NCBI GenBank assembly: GCA_903970285.1
Contig: CAJCHN010000081.1
Coordinates: forward strand, 1-64,000
Origin: Rhodanobacteraceae bacterium
GTDB lineage: Bacteria; Acidobacteriota; Terriglobia; Terriglobales; Acidobacteriaceae
Direction of reading: 5' to 3'
Length of the DNA stretch: 64,000 bases
The translations under genes were made by a program, and so were the position numbers. The notes below the pieces were generated by a model. The model did no database searches. It had not been told where the DNA came from and saw only the letters and a program-made list of their open reading frames with translations. This document shows, one piece after another, positions 63,788 through 64,000 of the stretch (its first letter is position 1; every line of letters starts with the position of its first letter).

Positions 63788-64000
63788 ATGAAACGCCCCG
63801 GCTCATTTCGAAGACACGCCAATCTGCGCACGCTCGGCGCGCTGGTGGCGGCTGTTTGTGCGGGGGTAGGCGGGATGGGACTGGCGCGAGCGGAGCGCGG
63901 GCCGCACGGGTTTCGGCAGAACGGGCGCCAGGGACCGCCGGTCGTGGTGGAGCGAAGACCGCCTCCTCCGCCACCTGCTGCGGAGCGGCCGCAGGCGAAT
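63788..64000 (+). CDS. exported Pro/Arg-rich protein (5' end only)
   Basis: Open from the ATG at 63788 to the window edge (71 codons seen). A basic N-terminus and hydrophobic stretch (LGALVAAVCAGVGGMGLARA) form a signal peptide, followed by a Gly/Arg/Pro-rich region (VVVERRPPPPPPAAERPQ). Acidobacterial ECF loci often end with a DUF3106-type exported protein, which would fit, but the diagnostic part is outside the window. No clear Shine-Dalgarno. Confidence 0.6.
   Translation, partial: MKRPGSFRRHANLRTLGALVAAVCAGVGGMGLARAERGPHGFRQNGRQGPPVVVERRPPPPPPAAERPQAN

Overview
The window is GC-rich, densely packed bacterial chromosome with one encoded tRNA and no rRNA, CRISPR array or recognisable transposase. 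The gene content fits an acidobacterium, probably of the Terriglobia/Acidobacteriaceae. The clues are a fused alpha/beta E1 dehydrogenase, a TonB-dependent receptor and another exported protein with carboxypeptidase-regulatory-like N-termini, DUF4097 and DUF255 proteins, and a REC-thioredoxin-reductase-like protein paired with a cyclic-nucleotide-binding kinase. The taxonomic call is an inference; no marker gene here settles it.

Layout. Bases 1-17700 hold housekeeping and envelope genes: a truncated keto-acid dehydrogenase E1, a secreted subtilisin, an MscS channel, a DUF255 thioredoxin-fold protein, a TolC-type channel, then truA, an M20 peptidase, an amidohydrolase, an EamA transporter, an HtrA/DegQ protease and a small exported peptidoglycan-binding-like protein. 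Bases 18003-38452 are one minus-strand flagellar block: flgB-flgC-fliE-fliF-fliG-fliH-fliI-fliJ-fliK-flgD-flgE, a strong hairpin, fliL-(fliN-like)-fliO-fliP-fliQ-fliR-flhB-flhA-fliA, then fliM-fliN and a GspE-N-like gene. Filament, hook-associated, P/L-ring and stator genes are not in the window. Bases 38807-41213 encode regulators next to the block: an OmpR-type response regulator, a short DHp-only protein, and a sigma-54 activator that has GAFTGA but no DNA-binding domain. Four sigma-54-like -24/-12 elements lie in front of flgB, fliK, fliL and fliM, so the activator plausibly drives the block in stages.

Bases 41519-53844 are mixed: lexA, an HlyD/MacA-like adaptor, a DUF4097 protein, a SnoaL-like protein, a HAD phosphatase, a GH5 glycosidase, a histidine phosphatase, an FAD monooxygenase, uvrB, an exported regulatory-domain protein flanked by a decayed copy of the next gene's 5' end, and a RocA-type aldehyde dehydrogenase. 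Bases 53983-58261 hold a NarL-type regulator without a phosphoacceptor, then the REC/thioredoxin-reductase fusion overlapping a cNMP-binding histidine kinase. Two cobalamin riboswitches follow (58352-58502 and 58803-58956). The second directly precedes a TonB-dependent receptor, a likely corrinoid importer; the first precedes only a small Cys-containing ORF. The window ends with tRNA-Val(CAC), an ECF sigma factor with a long N-terminal extension, its zinc-finger anti-sigma-like partner, and the start of an exported Pro-rich protein.

Many start codons were moved downstream of the longest possible ORF to fit a Shine-Dalgarno match or signal peptide. A separate group of genes lacks any Shine-Dalgarno and instead has a -10-like hexamer 5-10 nt before the start, suggesting leaderless transcripts.
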